From NCBI RefSeq assembly GCF_026810505.1, contig NZ_CP101750.1:6870515-6934514 (forward strand): 64,000 nucleotides of DNA, given 5' to 3'. This document shows positions 7,914 to 16,090 of the stretch, one piece after another. The notes below the pieces were generated by a model, which worked only from the letters and a program-made list of their open reading frames with translations, had not been told where the DNA came from and ran no database searches. The position numbers were made by a program, and so were the translations under genes. Origin of the DNA: Streptomyces sp. Je 1-369. Its GTDB lineage: Bacteria; Actinomycetota; Actinomycetes; Streptomycetales; Streptomycetaceae. Each line of letters opens with the position of its first letter. The stretch's first letter is position 1.

Positions 7914-9260
7914 CTACGTGGGCGCCTCGACCCGTACCGACTTCAGGCCGTTGATGAAGTGCGAGACCAGCCGACGCGGCGGAGCGGCGAGGCGCAGGGT
8001 AGGCAGGGCGCGGGTCACCTCCTCGTGGAACACGCGCAGTTGCAGCCGGGCGAAGTGGGCGCCGAGGCAGACGTGCGGGCCGTCGCCGAACGCCACGTGC
8101 GGGTTGGGGGAACGGGTGAGGTCGAGGCGGTGCGGGTCGGTGAAGACGCGCTCGTCGTGGTGGGCGGAGGCGTGGAACACGACGACCTTGTCCCCGGCCG
8201 CGATGCGTGTCCCCGCCAGCTCGGTGTCACGGGCCGCCGTACGCCGGAAACTGAGCACCGGCGGGTGGCGGCGCAGGAGTTCGTCGACGGCGGGCCCGAC
8301 GCCGAACGTCCCGGCGCGCAGCCGCTCGTACTCGCCGGGGCTCTCCGCGAGCGCGAGCAGCCCGCCGGGTGCGGCGCTGCGCACGGTGTCGTTGCCCGCG
8401 ACGGTGAGGAGGAAGAAGAACATCTCCAGTTCGGGCGCGGTGAGTTCGGGGTCGTGGGCGAGTGTCGTGAGGACGTCGTCGCCGGGGTGCTCGCGTTTGT
8501 GCGCGGCCAGCGTGCGCGCGTACGCGAACATGTCGCGCAGCATCGCCGGGGAGCGCGGGTTGACCGGCTCACCGTCGGGGCAGAGCACGGGTGGGGGTGC
8601 TTCGTCCGGGTCCTGGTAGCCGATGACGCGCTGCGTCCAGTGCAGGAGGAGGTCGCGGTCGGTGGCGGGTACGCCGAGCAGGTCGGCGAGGTTGAGCAGG
8701 GCGTAGTCGTCGGTGACGGCGGTGACGACGTCGAAGGTGCCATCACCGGCGCGGGCCTGCTCCAGGGCGGCGGCGATGAGCGTACGGGCCCGGTCGCGCA
8801 CCCTCGCCTCGAAGCGTTCGACGAGGCGCGGGGTGAAGGCGCGGCTGACCAGTCCGCGCAGCCTGCCGTGGTCGGTGGGCCCGCGCGCGCCCGCCCCGGC
8901 GTGGGCGGCGGTGGCGCTCGCGGGGTCCTGGTTGAGCATCATGCGCCGGATGAACGGCAGGTCGTCCGGGGCGGGGTCACGGATCTGGGTGGCGCCCAGG
9001 TATGAGGAGTACGTCGCCGCGTCCTTGAGTACGCGCACGACGTCCGCGTGCCGGGTGACGGCCCAGAACCCCGGGCCCGCGGGCCACCCGAGCACCGCGG
9101 GCTCGTCCTGCCATGCGACGGGATGGTGGTCGCGCAGGATCCGGTAGCGGTCGTGGGGGACGCCGTCCGCGTAGAGGCGGGGGTCGAAGACGTCGGGGAC
9201 GGGGGGTGGGGGCGTGAGGGGCGGGGTCGTGCGGGGTGGGGCGCTGCCGTGCGGGCTCAT
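7914..9260 (-). CDS. Cytochrome P450 (CYP125/142-like)
   Basis: 448-aa haem monooxygenase. Visible motifs are the I-helix oxygen-activation site AGNDT (288-292), the K-helix ELLR (327-330) and the haem loop FGDGPHVCLG with Cys398. FTPRLVERF and the C-terminal LVSHFINGLKSVRV resemble the CYP124/125/142 group that oxidises sterol or terpenoid side chains; the substrate here is unknown. The normally compact 'NMDPPEHTRLR' segment is interrupted by about 16 extra residues rich in Ala and Gly (about 114-129). ATG at 9260 overlaps the end of the alpha/beta hydrolase gene by four bases, so the two are translationally coupled. Much longer upstream readings in this frame are antisense or out-of-frame and were not used. 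Confidence 0.88.
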   Translation of the reverse strand: MSPHGSAPPRTTPPLTPPPPVPDVFDPRLYADGVPHDRYRILRDHHPVAWQDEPAVLGWPAGPGFWAVTRHADVVRVLKDAATYSSYLGATQIRDPAPDDLPFIRRMMLNQDPASATAAHAGAGARGPTDHGRLRGLVSRAFTPRLVERFEARVRDRARTLIAAALEQARAGDGTFDVVTAVTDDYALLNLADLLGVPATDRDLLLHWTQRVIGYQDPDEAPPPVLCPDGEPVNPRSPAMLRDMFAYARTLAAHKREHPGDDVLTTLAHDPELTAPELEMFFFLLTVAGNDTVRSAAPGGLLALAESPGEYERLRAGTFGVGPAVDELLRRHPPVLSFRRTAARDTELAGTRIAAGDKVVVFHASAHHDERVFTDPHRLDLTRSPNPHVAFGDGPHVCLGAHFARLQLRVFHEEVTRALPTLRLAAPPRRLVSHFINGLKSVRVEAPT

Positions 9261-10294
9261 GCGGTGCCGTGGCCGTGGTTGCCGTGGACGTCTGGACCGT
9301 CGTGGCCCTCGTGGCTTTCGTGACTGCCGAGGCCGCCGTGGTTGCCGTGGCTGCCTTGACCGGTGTTGCCGCCGTGACCTCCGTGGCTGCCGGGGCCTCG
9401 GTGGCCACGGTGCTCGTGGTCGCCCGTGAGGCCGTCCTCGCCCGCGTACCCTCCCTCGCCCGCGTACCCTTCCTCGCTCGTGAACTCGTCCTCGCCGGTG
9501 AAGCCCTCCGCTGCGTCGCTCACGTCGCCCTCCGCGCGCAGGAAGTCCTCGACCGTGCGGATGAGTTCGAGGGGCACCTCGTCCATCGCGTAGTGCCCGG
9601 CCCCCGGCAGCTCCGCCAGTTCGCCCTGGGGGTACGAGCGCAGCCAGGTGCGGCGCATGAGGTCCGCGGAGAGCGCGGGGTCGAGCGCCCCGGTGACCGC
9701 GAGCGCCGCCACGGGCGAACCCTCGACCTCCGTGTGGAAGTCGTCGCCCGCCCAGGAGTCCAGCCAGGCGCGGAACGCCTTCGCGTCGCTGACCGCGAGG
9801 GACCGGCGCACCATCCGGTCGAGCCAGGCCCGGGGGCGTACGCCACCCGTGGTGATGTCGATGATGGTGCGGCGGCTCTCCGGGGCATGTGCGGCCGAGG
9901 CGAACAACTCCCATTGGTCGGGTGGAAGTTGGAGACCCGAAGCGGGTACGGGGGACACGCCCACCAGGCGGCGCACCCGGTGCGGCGCCACGGCGAGCAC
10001 GCGTTGGGCGACGCTGCCGCCCATGGAGTGACCGATCAGCGAGAACCGCTCCCAGCCGAGGTGGTCGGCCAGGTCGAGGATGTCGGTGGCGGCCTCGCCG
10101 GTGGTGTACGCGCCGGCCGTGTCCTTGGCCTCGCCGTACCCGCGCAGGTCCACCGCCGCGTACGTGAACGCGGCGGCGTCGAGGTCCGCGAGCACCGGAT
10201 CGTACGCCGACCGGTCCGCGAACCAGCCGTGGACCGCGATCACCTTGTGCGGGCCTTCGCCGAGCAGGGTGTGGGGGAGCAGGAATGGGTTCAC
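9257..10294 (-). CDS. Alpha/beta hydrolase with His/Gly-rich C-terminal tail
   Basis: 345-aa enzyme. Residues about 1-255 are a standard alpha/beta hydrolase: oxyanion strand VIAVHGW, nucleophile elbow GHSMGG (Ser), an acid residue in the GALDPALSADL region and catalytic His in LPGAGHYAMDE. From about residue 260 the protein changes into a low-complexity tail, first Glu/Gly-rich (GYAGEGGYAGEDG), then His/Gly/Asn-rich to the end. The tail contains more than a dozen histidines, is probably disordered and could bind metal. The GTG at 10294 is chosen for its GGAG site five bases upstream; the first in-frame ATG lies further up without support. Coupled to the P450 gene. The substrate (ester, epoxide or lactone) is unknown. 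Confidence 0.82.
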   Translation of the reverse strand: MNPFLLPHTLLGEGPHKVIAVHGWFADRSAYDPVLADLDAAAFTYAAVDLRGYGEAKDTAGAYTTGEAATDILDLADHLGWERFSLIGHSMGGSVAQRVLAVAPHRVRRLVGVSPVPASGLQLPPDQWELFASAAHAPESRRTIIDITTGGVRPRAWLDRMVRRSLAVSDAKAFRAWLDSWAGDDFHTEVEGSPVAALAVTGALDPALSADLMRRTWLRSYPQGELAELPGAGHYAMDEVPLELIRTVEDFLRAEGDVSDAAEGFTGEDEFTSEEGYAGEGGYAGEDGLTGDHEHRGHRGPGSHGGHGGNTGQGSHGNHGGLGSHESHEGHDGPDVHGNHGHGTA

Positions 10295-10497
10295 AACGAC
10301 TCCGATCGCCGACGGGGTCCGGGGCGGCACCGGGCGGTGCGGGACGTGACCACGGTGTCCCCGCGCCGCGGTGTCGCGCAAGGGTGCGCGCGTCGTCCGT
10401 TCCCGTGTTCGACCAGGTGCGGGGGTGTGCGTGCCGAGGCGGGGGTGAACTTGGCGGACGGCCTGCGGTGCGGTGCCGCGGTTGGTCAGAATGTGGC

Positions 10498-13029
10498 ATG
10501 GCCATCCGTCGCCTCAGCTACCGGCTCGGCCAGGAGCCGGACACCGGAGCCGTCAGCCTTGTCCCGTCTGACATGGACTCCGCTCAACTCTGCGCGCACG
10601 AAGGGAAGTTGCGTGGCGCCGTTACGCGCGTCATCGGCGTGCCGCCCGCCGGGGATGCGGGGTCCGAGCTGAGCTACAGCCTGCTTCCGGACGGGGGGCG
10701 GCTCCTGTGTGCGGCCCTCCCGGGGCAGCGGGTCGAAGCGCTGCATCTGAGCGCGGACACGCCCGGGCCCGGGCCCGTGTGGCCCATCGACACGTGGCGC
10801 TCCGCGTCGTGGGCGGGGGAGGGAGGCGAGTCCTTGGGCCCGGGCTTCGTCGAGTCCGAACTCCCGGTTCCCGAGGCCCACTTCGACGGTGGACTCCTCG
10901 TCGCGTTCGCCCGGGCGCGCGCCGACCGTGTCGCGCCCTTCCTCGCCGACGTGCGCCGCCTCTTCGAGGACCCCGCCGGGCGGCAGATCGTCCTGGTCGA
11001 GGACGACTCCGGGACCGTGGCCCACTGGATCGCCCTCGCCTGCGCCTCGCTCCCCGAGGCGTACGTTTCGGCGCTGACGTTCACCACCTGGACCGGCGAC
11101 CCGCGTCGCGCCCCGCACCGGATCATCGGCATCGGCCCCGACGCGGAGTTCGACCGGTCCGACGACGCGGTGGTGGAGTACCTGTACCGCGTCCACGACG
11201 GCACGGGCGGCGGCCCCGAGAGCCCGCCCACGGAACCGGACGCCTGGGCCCGGCTGACGGCCGAGCGCTGGCTCACCGGGAACCCACCGCGGCCCCCGCG
11301 CGGGACGGTGACGGGGCCCGAGGGCCCCTTCGCCCTCATCCCGCTGGTCGCGGGGGTGCTGACGGGGGCCGCAGGTGGTGGGGGTGAGGGCGCTGTTGGG
11401 GGTGCGCGCCGTGCTGGGGGTGCGGGCAGTGCTGGGTGCGTTGAGGTGTCTGGGGGTGCCGGGGGCGCTGAGGCCCCCGCAAGCGCCGGAAACCCCGCAA
11501 ACGCCGGAGCCCCCGCTACTGCCCACCATGCCGAGCTCGCCGGGCTGCACGGCATCACCGGCGACACCCTGCGCTCCGTTCTCGACGCCTTCGCCCAGTC
11601 CGTGGCCCGGGGGGAAGCCGACGCCCGTACCCTCGGGGAGCTCGACCGGCTCTGTCGGGGGCTCGACGGGGAGCAGGCCCTCGCGGCGCGACCCCTCGCC
11701 CTCGCCCTCGTCAAGCAGCGGCTCGACGCCTCACGGGGGAGTGGCACGCTCCCCGATCTCGCCGCCTTCGAAGGGCTGCCGCTCGGGCAGGAGGCCTGGC
11801 GGGAGCTGCGTGAGGAGTACGGCGACCGCGCCGACGACGCCCTGCGCGCCCGGCTCCACGGCCCCGTCACCACCTGGACGGAGCCGCTGCGCCTCGCCCT
11901 CGCCGTGGGCGCCGACGGCGGGCCCGGGCTCGCCGAGGCCATGGACCGCCTCGCGGACGCCCTGCTCCACCCGGAGCGGCGCGACTGCGCGCAGGCCGTC
12001 CAGGTGCTGTCCGAGCTCGACCACCTCGCCTTCACCCGTCGCGTGCTCCGGCTCCTCCTCGTGGGGTTCACCGAGCGGAAACTGGACCGCCTGCGCGCCC
12101 TCGCCGACTCGCCCCAGGGCGACTGGCTGCGGCGCAACATCGACGACGCGCCGCTCACCGTCCGCCTCGCCGCGGCCGCCGCGCAGTGGAGCGGCCCACC
12201 GGACCGGCTGCGCGGCGTCGAGCTCTTCGAGCGGCTCACCGGACTCCTCTCCAACCGGCGAGTCGAGGACGTGAAGACGCTCAACCTGCTGTGGCGCATG
12301 GTGTGGCGCAACGACCCGCCGGACCGCGCCGAACAGCCCCGGGTGGCCCGCGCCTGCACCCCGCGCCTCATCATCGAGGCGGACCTCGGCCGCCGCATCA
12401 TGGGGTGGCTCAAGGAGCCGGACCACTGCGACCGCGAACTCGTCGACTTCGCGCGGGAGATGTACAGGGATCCCAAGCTCGGCGCCCAGGACCGTGACGC
12501 CGCGGAACTCCTCGTCATCGCCCAGGATCTCGCCGACGGGCGGATCGCCGTCAGCCGGGCCTCCGTCGCGCGGCTCAGGGAGCTCGGGCGCAAGGTGTCG
12601 CCGCTCGGCATGGTCCTGCGGAAGGGCATCGACGAACGGGTGGGCCGGGCCCTCGCCGGGACCAACCCGCTCGACGTGTGCGAGTCCCACTGCCTGCAGA
12701 TCCTCGTCGCCGCGGGCCCCGACCTCCTCGGCGCCTACCGTGCCCACCTCCTCGAGGAGGGGACGCGCGACCGACTCGACCGTGAGCTGCCCGGCAACCC
12801 CGCCGAACTGGCGGCCTACTTCCACGTCTGGCGGCCCCGCCGACGGCACGGCGTCACCACCGACTGGCGGGACGTCGCCGCCGAACTGCTCGACCAGGTC
12901 CTCGCGCCCGTCCTCGCGCATCTGGACGACCACCGCCTCGGCCAGATCGCCACCGTCCTGCAACGGGAGGGCCAGGGCGTACAGGAATGGACGGCGTGGC
13001 GGCACCGGGTCGCCCAGGAGCAGAGCTGA
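10498..13029 (+). CDS. GAP1-like GTPase-associated protein
   Basis: 843-aa cytoplasmic protein. The N-terminal about 280 residues carry the pattern of the GTPase-associated protein 1 (GAP1) N-terminal domain: RLSYRLGQ, a segment LPEAYVSALTFTTW and HRIIGIGPDAEFDRS. The middle and C-terminal parts are alpha-helical and fit the GAP1-M/GAP1-C arrangement. Between them lies a 60-residue Ala/Gly-rich insert (DNA about 11355-11535). GAP1 proteins are described by comparative genomics as partners of TRAFAC-type GTPases in predicted conflict systems; their biochemical role is untested as far as I know. No GTPase gene is next to it here. It is the first gene of the forward operon, 41 bp upstream of the vWA gene. 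ATG 10498 has only a weak ribosome site, so the start is less certain. Confidence 0.7.
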   Translation: MAIRRLSYRLGQEPDTGAVSLVPSDMDSAQLCAHEGKLRGAVTRVIGVPPAGDAGSELSYSLLPDGGRLLCAALPGQRVEALHLSADTPGPGPVWPIDTWRSASWAGEGGESLGPGFVESELPVPEAHFDGGLLVAFARARADRVAPFLADVRRLFEDPAGRQIVLVEDDSGTVAHWIALACASLPEAYVSALTFTTWTGDPRRAPHRIIGIGPDAEFDRSDDAVVEYLYRVHDGTGGGPESPPTEPDAWARLTAERWLTGNPPRPPRGTVTGPEGPFALIPLVAGVLTGAAGGGGEGAVGGARRAGGAGSAGCVEVSGGAGGAEAPASAGNPANAGAPATAHHAELAGLHGITGDTLRSVLDAFAQSVARGEADARTLGELDRLCRGLDGEQALAARPLALALVKQRLDASRGSGTLPDLAAFEGLPLGQEAWRELREEYGDRADDALRARLHGPVTTWTEPLRLALAVGADGGPGLAEAMDRLADALLHPERRDCAQAVQVLSELDHLAFTRRVLRLLLVGFTERKLDRLRALADSPQGDWLRRNIDDAPLTVRLAAAAAQWSGPPDRLRGVELFERLTGLLSNRRVEDVKTLNLLWRMVWRNDPPDRAEQPRVARACTPRLIIEADLGRRIMGWLKEPDHCDRELVDFAREMYRDPKLGAQDRDAAELLVIAQDLADGRIAVSRASVARLRELGRKVSPLGMVLRKGIDERVGRALAGTNPLDVCESHCLQILVAAGPDLLGAYRAHLLEEGTRDRLDRELPGNPAELAAYFHVWRPRRRHGVTTDWRDVAAELLDQVLAPVLAHLDDHRLGQIATVLQREGQGVQEWTAWRHRVAQEQS

Positions 13030-13070
13030 CCGATGACCACTTCCCCGACCGTTCCCACGAAAGGACCAGC

Positions 13071-13781
13071 GTGAGCGACACCAGCGAGACCGTCGTCGTC
13101 GACAACTTCCCCGGCGGCAGTATGGCGAGCCGCCCCGTGCACTTCATCTGGATGCTCGACTGCTCGGGCTCCATGGGCGTGAACGGCAAGATCGGCGAGC
13201 TGAACTTCGCCATCCGTGAAGCCATCCCGGAGATGCAGCAGGCCGCCCAGTCCAACCCCGCCGCGTCCCTGCTGGTGCGCGCCATCACCTTCGCCAGCGG
13301 AGCCAGCTGGCACGTCGGCGAGCCCACCCCCGTCGACCGGTTCTCCTGGGAGGACGTGCACATCTACGGCGGCACGGACATGGGCGCCGCGTTCAAGCTG
13401 GCGGCCGGCGCGCTGCAGACCCCGCCGATGCCGCAGCGCGCCCTGCCCCCCGTCCTCGCCCTCGCCTCCGACGGGCAGCCCACCGACGACTGGCGGGCCG
13501 GGCTGCGCGCCATCGACAGCACCCCGTGGGGCAAGCGTGCCGTGCGCGTCGCGGTGGCCATCGGTGACGACGCGGACAAGAGCATGCTCAAGGAGTTCCT
13601 CGGCAACCCCGAACTGGAGCCCTTGCAGGCGAAGAACCCGCGCCAGCTCGCCGCCGCCATCCGCTGGATGTCCACCGCCGTCGTCAAGGACGCCTCCACC
13701 CCGAAGGTCGACGACGGCGCGAAGCCCGCGACGCCGATCGATGTACCGTCGATGACCAAGGGCGAAGACGACATCTGGTGA
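13071..13781 (+). CDS. TerY-like von Willebrand factor A protein
   Basis: 236-aa vWA-domain protein with a complete MIDAS metal site: DCSGS (30-34), Thr102 in GGTDMG and Asp134 in ASDGQPTD. This is the TerY family, the scaffold member of the TerY-phosphorylation triad (vWA, PP2C, kinase) described in tellurite/stress-response gene neighbourhoods. It probably binds a partner through its Mg2+ in a phosphorylation-dependent way (family inference). The C-terminal 30 residues are a charged flexible tail ending GEDDIW. GTG at 13071 follows a GAAAGGA site. The stop overlaps the phosphatase start by four bases (GTGA), so the stoichiometry is probably coupled. Confidence 0.88.
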   Translation: MSDTSETVVVDNFPGGSMASRPVHFIWMLDCSGSMGVNGKIGELNFAIREAIPEMQQAAQSNPAASLLVRAITFASGASWHVGEPTPVDRFSWEDVHIYGGTDMGAAFKLAAGALQTPPMPQRALPPVLALASDGQPTDDWRAGLRAIDSTPWGKRAVRVAVAIGDDADKSMLKEFLGNPELEPLQAKNPRQLAAAIRWMSTAVVKDASTPKVDDGAKPATPIDVPSMTKGEDDIW

Positions 13782-14668
13782 CCGGGCCGGAGACGACGAC
13801 CGGGCTCGACCGCCCCACCGCGCCCCCCGGTCCGTGGACGCTGCTCAACGGCGCGGTCAAGGGAGTGGCCAAGAAGTACAGCCAGGACCGCAGCGCGGCC
13901 CTGCCCGTCGCGGACGGCCGTGCGGTCGTCCTCGCGGTGGCCGACGGGCACGGCAGTGCCGCGCACTTCCGCAGCGACCTCGGGGCGTACTGGGCGGTCG
14001 AGGAGTTCACGGCGTGCGCGGCGGCGTTCGCACGCGAGGCCGCACGGGTCGGCGACGACGCGGCGGGCTGGCCCGCCCTGCGCGAGGAGGCGCGCCGCCT
14101 GCCGCAGCGGGTGGCCCACCTGTGGCACGAGCGCGCCCTGTTCCACGACGCCAACTCGCCCGCACACGGCGTACGTCCACACCCGCCCGCCGACCGCAAG
14201 GGGCACGGTGAACGCGTCGACGTACCGGACCTCGCCGCCTACGGAAGCACCCTCATCGGCGCCGTACTGACCGAACACACCCTGTTTTGCTGGCAGTTGG
14301 GTGACGGCGACATCGTGCTCGTCGACGCCGGAGGCACCCCGCACACCCCGCTCTCCACCGGCCCCGACATGGGCGACGAGACGGACTCGCTCTGCGAGCC
14401 CGAGCCCTGGCGCAAGATGCGGGCGCACTGGCAGCCGTTCACCGGCGGTGCGCCGCCGTGCGTACTGCTGTCCACCGACGGGCTCTCCAAAAGCTTCGCC
14501 GACCACCAGGGCTTCCTCGACTTCGCCACCGGTCTCGGCGAGCGCGCCGCCGACCAGGGCGTGGCGGCGGTCCAGGCGCAACTGCCGGACTGGCTGGCGC
14601 GGGCCGCCAAGTACTCCGGCGACGACACGACGCTCGTGGGCGCCATAGCGGCACCCGCACACACGTAG
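13778..14668 (+). CDS. PP2C-family Ser/Thr phosphatase (TerY-P triad)
   Basis: 296-aa metal-dependent phosphatase. Motifs in order: QDRS (36-39), VADGHG with the metal-binding Asp56-Gly57, AYGSTLIGAVL, WQLGDGDIVL, LLSTDGLSKSF and the final SGDDTTLVGAI. All metal-ligand Asp positions are present, so it should be catalytically active. It most likely removes phosphates placed by the kinase encoded next. GTG start overlaps the TerY stop. Length and layout fit the short cytosolic PP2Cs of TerY-P triads; there is no sensor or membrane domain. Confidence 0.9.
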   Translation: MTGPETTTGLDRPTAPPGPWTLLNGAVKGVAKKYSQDRSAALPVADGRAVVLAVADGHGSAAHFRSDLGAYWAVEEFTACAAAFAREAARVGDDAAGWPALREEARRLPQRVAHLWHERALFHDANSPAHGVRPHPPADRKGHGERVDVPDLAAYGSTLIGAVLTEHTLFCWQLGDGDIVLVDAGGTPHTPLSTGPDMGDETDSLCEPEPWRKMRAHWQPFTGGAPPCVLLSTDGLSKSFADHQGFLDFATGLGERAADQGVAAVQAQLPDWLARAAKYSGDDTTLVGAIAAPAHT

Positions 14669-14697
14669 AACCAGACGCACGGGCAGAGAGGAACAGA

Positions 14698-16047
14698 ATG
14701 GTGAACGGCATGCTCGCCGCCGGAAAGACCCTGGTGGCCGAGTCGGGGGAGAAGCTCAAGGTCGCCGAGCTCTTCGGCTCCGGCGGCCAGGGCGAGGTCT
14801 ACCGCGTCCAGACGCCCACCGGGGACCGCGCGGTCAAGTGGTACTACCCCCAGCTCGCCGACGCCCGGCAGCGGGAGATCCTCGAAGGGCTCATCGCCAA
14901 GGGCTGGGACGACCCCCGCTTCCTGTGGCCCTGCTCCATCGTGATGGACCCCGAGGGCAAGCAGCCCGGCTTCGGCTACCTCATGGACGTACGCCCCGCG
15001 CGCTTCTGCGACCTGCCCGCCCTCTTCCGCCGCGACCCGTCGGTGGCGTCCGCGACGATGCGGACCCTCGTCACCGTGGCCCTGCACACCGTCGAGGCCT
15101 ACCGCGCCCTGCACTCCCGCGGCATCGCCTACCGCGACATCAACTGGGGCAACATCTTCTTCGACCCGCGCACCGGCGACGTCCTCGTCTGCGACAACGA
15201 CAACGCCGTCGTCGAGGGCGCCGAGGCCGCCGTCGCGGGCACCATGGACTTCATGGCGCCCGAACTGGTCCGCGGCGACAAGGGCAAGGAACCCGGCACC
15301 CAGAGCGACCTGCACTCCCTGGCCGTGCTGCTCTTCCTGCTCCTCATGAACGACCACCCGTTCAACGGCGCCCTCGCCCTCAGCATCCGCTGCATGGACG
15401 AGGCCGCCAAGCGCCGCCTCTACGGCACCGACCCGGTCTTCGTGTACGACCCCACCGACCTCCGCAACCGCCCCGTGCCCGGCGAGCAGCCGACCGTCGA
15501 GGCGACGTGGGGAGCACTGCCGCAGATCCTGCGGGACCTGTTCGTCCAGACGTTCACGGACGGCCTGCGCAACCCCGCGCTGCGGGTGCGCGAGTCGCAG
15601 TGGCGCGACGCGCTCAGCCAGGTCCTCGACGCCATCACGCAGTGCGGCGCGTGCGGCAAGCAGAACCTCACGCAGCCCGACGGCGCGCCCCCCACCTGCT
15701 GGAAGTGCCGCACCGTCCTCACGCTGCCGCCCCGCCTCGAACTCGTCACCGGCACAGGGACCCTGCGCACCAGGCGCGGCATCCGGCTCGCCCCGAGCGC
15801 CCGCGTCTACGCCCACCACCTGCGGGACGATCCCGAACGCCACGACTTCTCCGCCGTGGTCGGCGAGGTCACCGAACACCCGCAGCAACGCGGCCGTTTC
15901 GGCCTCACCAACCGCACCAAGTCGGTGTGGACGGCCCGGAAGGACGACGGGACGGTGCGTGATGTGGAGCCGGGCAAGACGATCGCGCTCCGGTCGGGAC
16001 TGCTGATCGAGTTCGGCGGGGGGACGGAGGCGGTGGTCAAGGAGTAG
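14698..16047 (+). CDS. Ser/Thr protein kinase with zinc ribbon (TerY-P triad)
   Basis: 449-aa cytoplasmic kinase. The Gly-rich loop is GSGGQGEVY (27-35) with ATP-anchoring Lys47 (AVKWYY). The catalytic loop is YRDINWGN (Asp147, Asn152) and the metal loop is DND (166-168) in place of DFG. After the kinase domain a four-Cys zinc ribbon (C316, C319, C334, C337) leads into a small beta-rich C-terminal domain of about 100 residues ending LIEFGGG. The domain order kinase, zinc ribbon, beta domain is that of the TerY-P kinase. Start ATG at 14698 after AGAGAGGA; the 29-bp gap after the phosphatase keeps it in the same operon. Last gene before the convergent terminator. Confidence 0.9.
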   Translation: MVNGMLAAGKTLVAESGEKLKVAELFGSGGQGEVYRVQTPTGDRAVKWYYPQLADARQREILEGLIAKGWDDPRFLWPCSIVMDPEGKQPGFGYLMDVRPARFCDLPALFRRDPSVASATMRTLVTVALHTVEAYRALHSRGIAYRDINWGNIFFDPRTGDVLVCDNDNAVVEGAEAAVAGTMDFMAPELVRGDKGKEPGTQSDLHSLAVLLFLLLMNDHPFNGALALSIRCMDEAAKRRLYGTDPVFVYDPTDLRNRPVPGEQPTVEATWGALPQILRDLFVQTFTDGLRNPALRVRESQWRDALSQVLDAITQCGACGKQNLTQPDGAPPTCWKCRTVLTLPPRLELVTGTGTLRTRRGIRLAPSARVYAHHLRDDPERHDFSAVVGEVTEHPQQRGRFGLTNRTKSVWTARKDDGTVRDVEPGKTIALRSGLLIEFGGGTEAVVKE

Positions 16048-16053
16048 CGGGGC

Positions 16054-16084
16054 CCGGCCGGGGCCCGACCGGGCGCCCGGCCGG
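16054..16084. terminator. Bidirectional terminator between convergent operons
   Basis: Nearly perfect GC-rich inverted repeat: left arm CCGGCCGGGGCCC (16054-16066), four-base loop GACC, right arm ending CCCGGCCGG (to 16084), with a one-base bulge. It fills most of the 43-bp gap between the stop codons of the two convergent operons and could end both transcripts. Confidence 0.65.
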
Positions 16085-16090
16085 ACTCGT

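Noticed and set aside
7914..10505. An 863-residue reading of the P450 frame extending over the hydrolase gene.
   Set aside because: The upstream part is an Arg/Pro-rich out-of-frame shadow of the hydrolase; the P450 proper begins at 9260.
13033..13074. Possible 13-codon leader peptide (MTTSPTVPTKGPA) whose stop overlaps the TerY start.
   Set aside because: The overlap fits the coupling style of the locus, but there is no good ribosome site and no conservation evidence.
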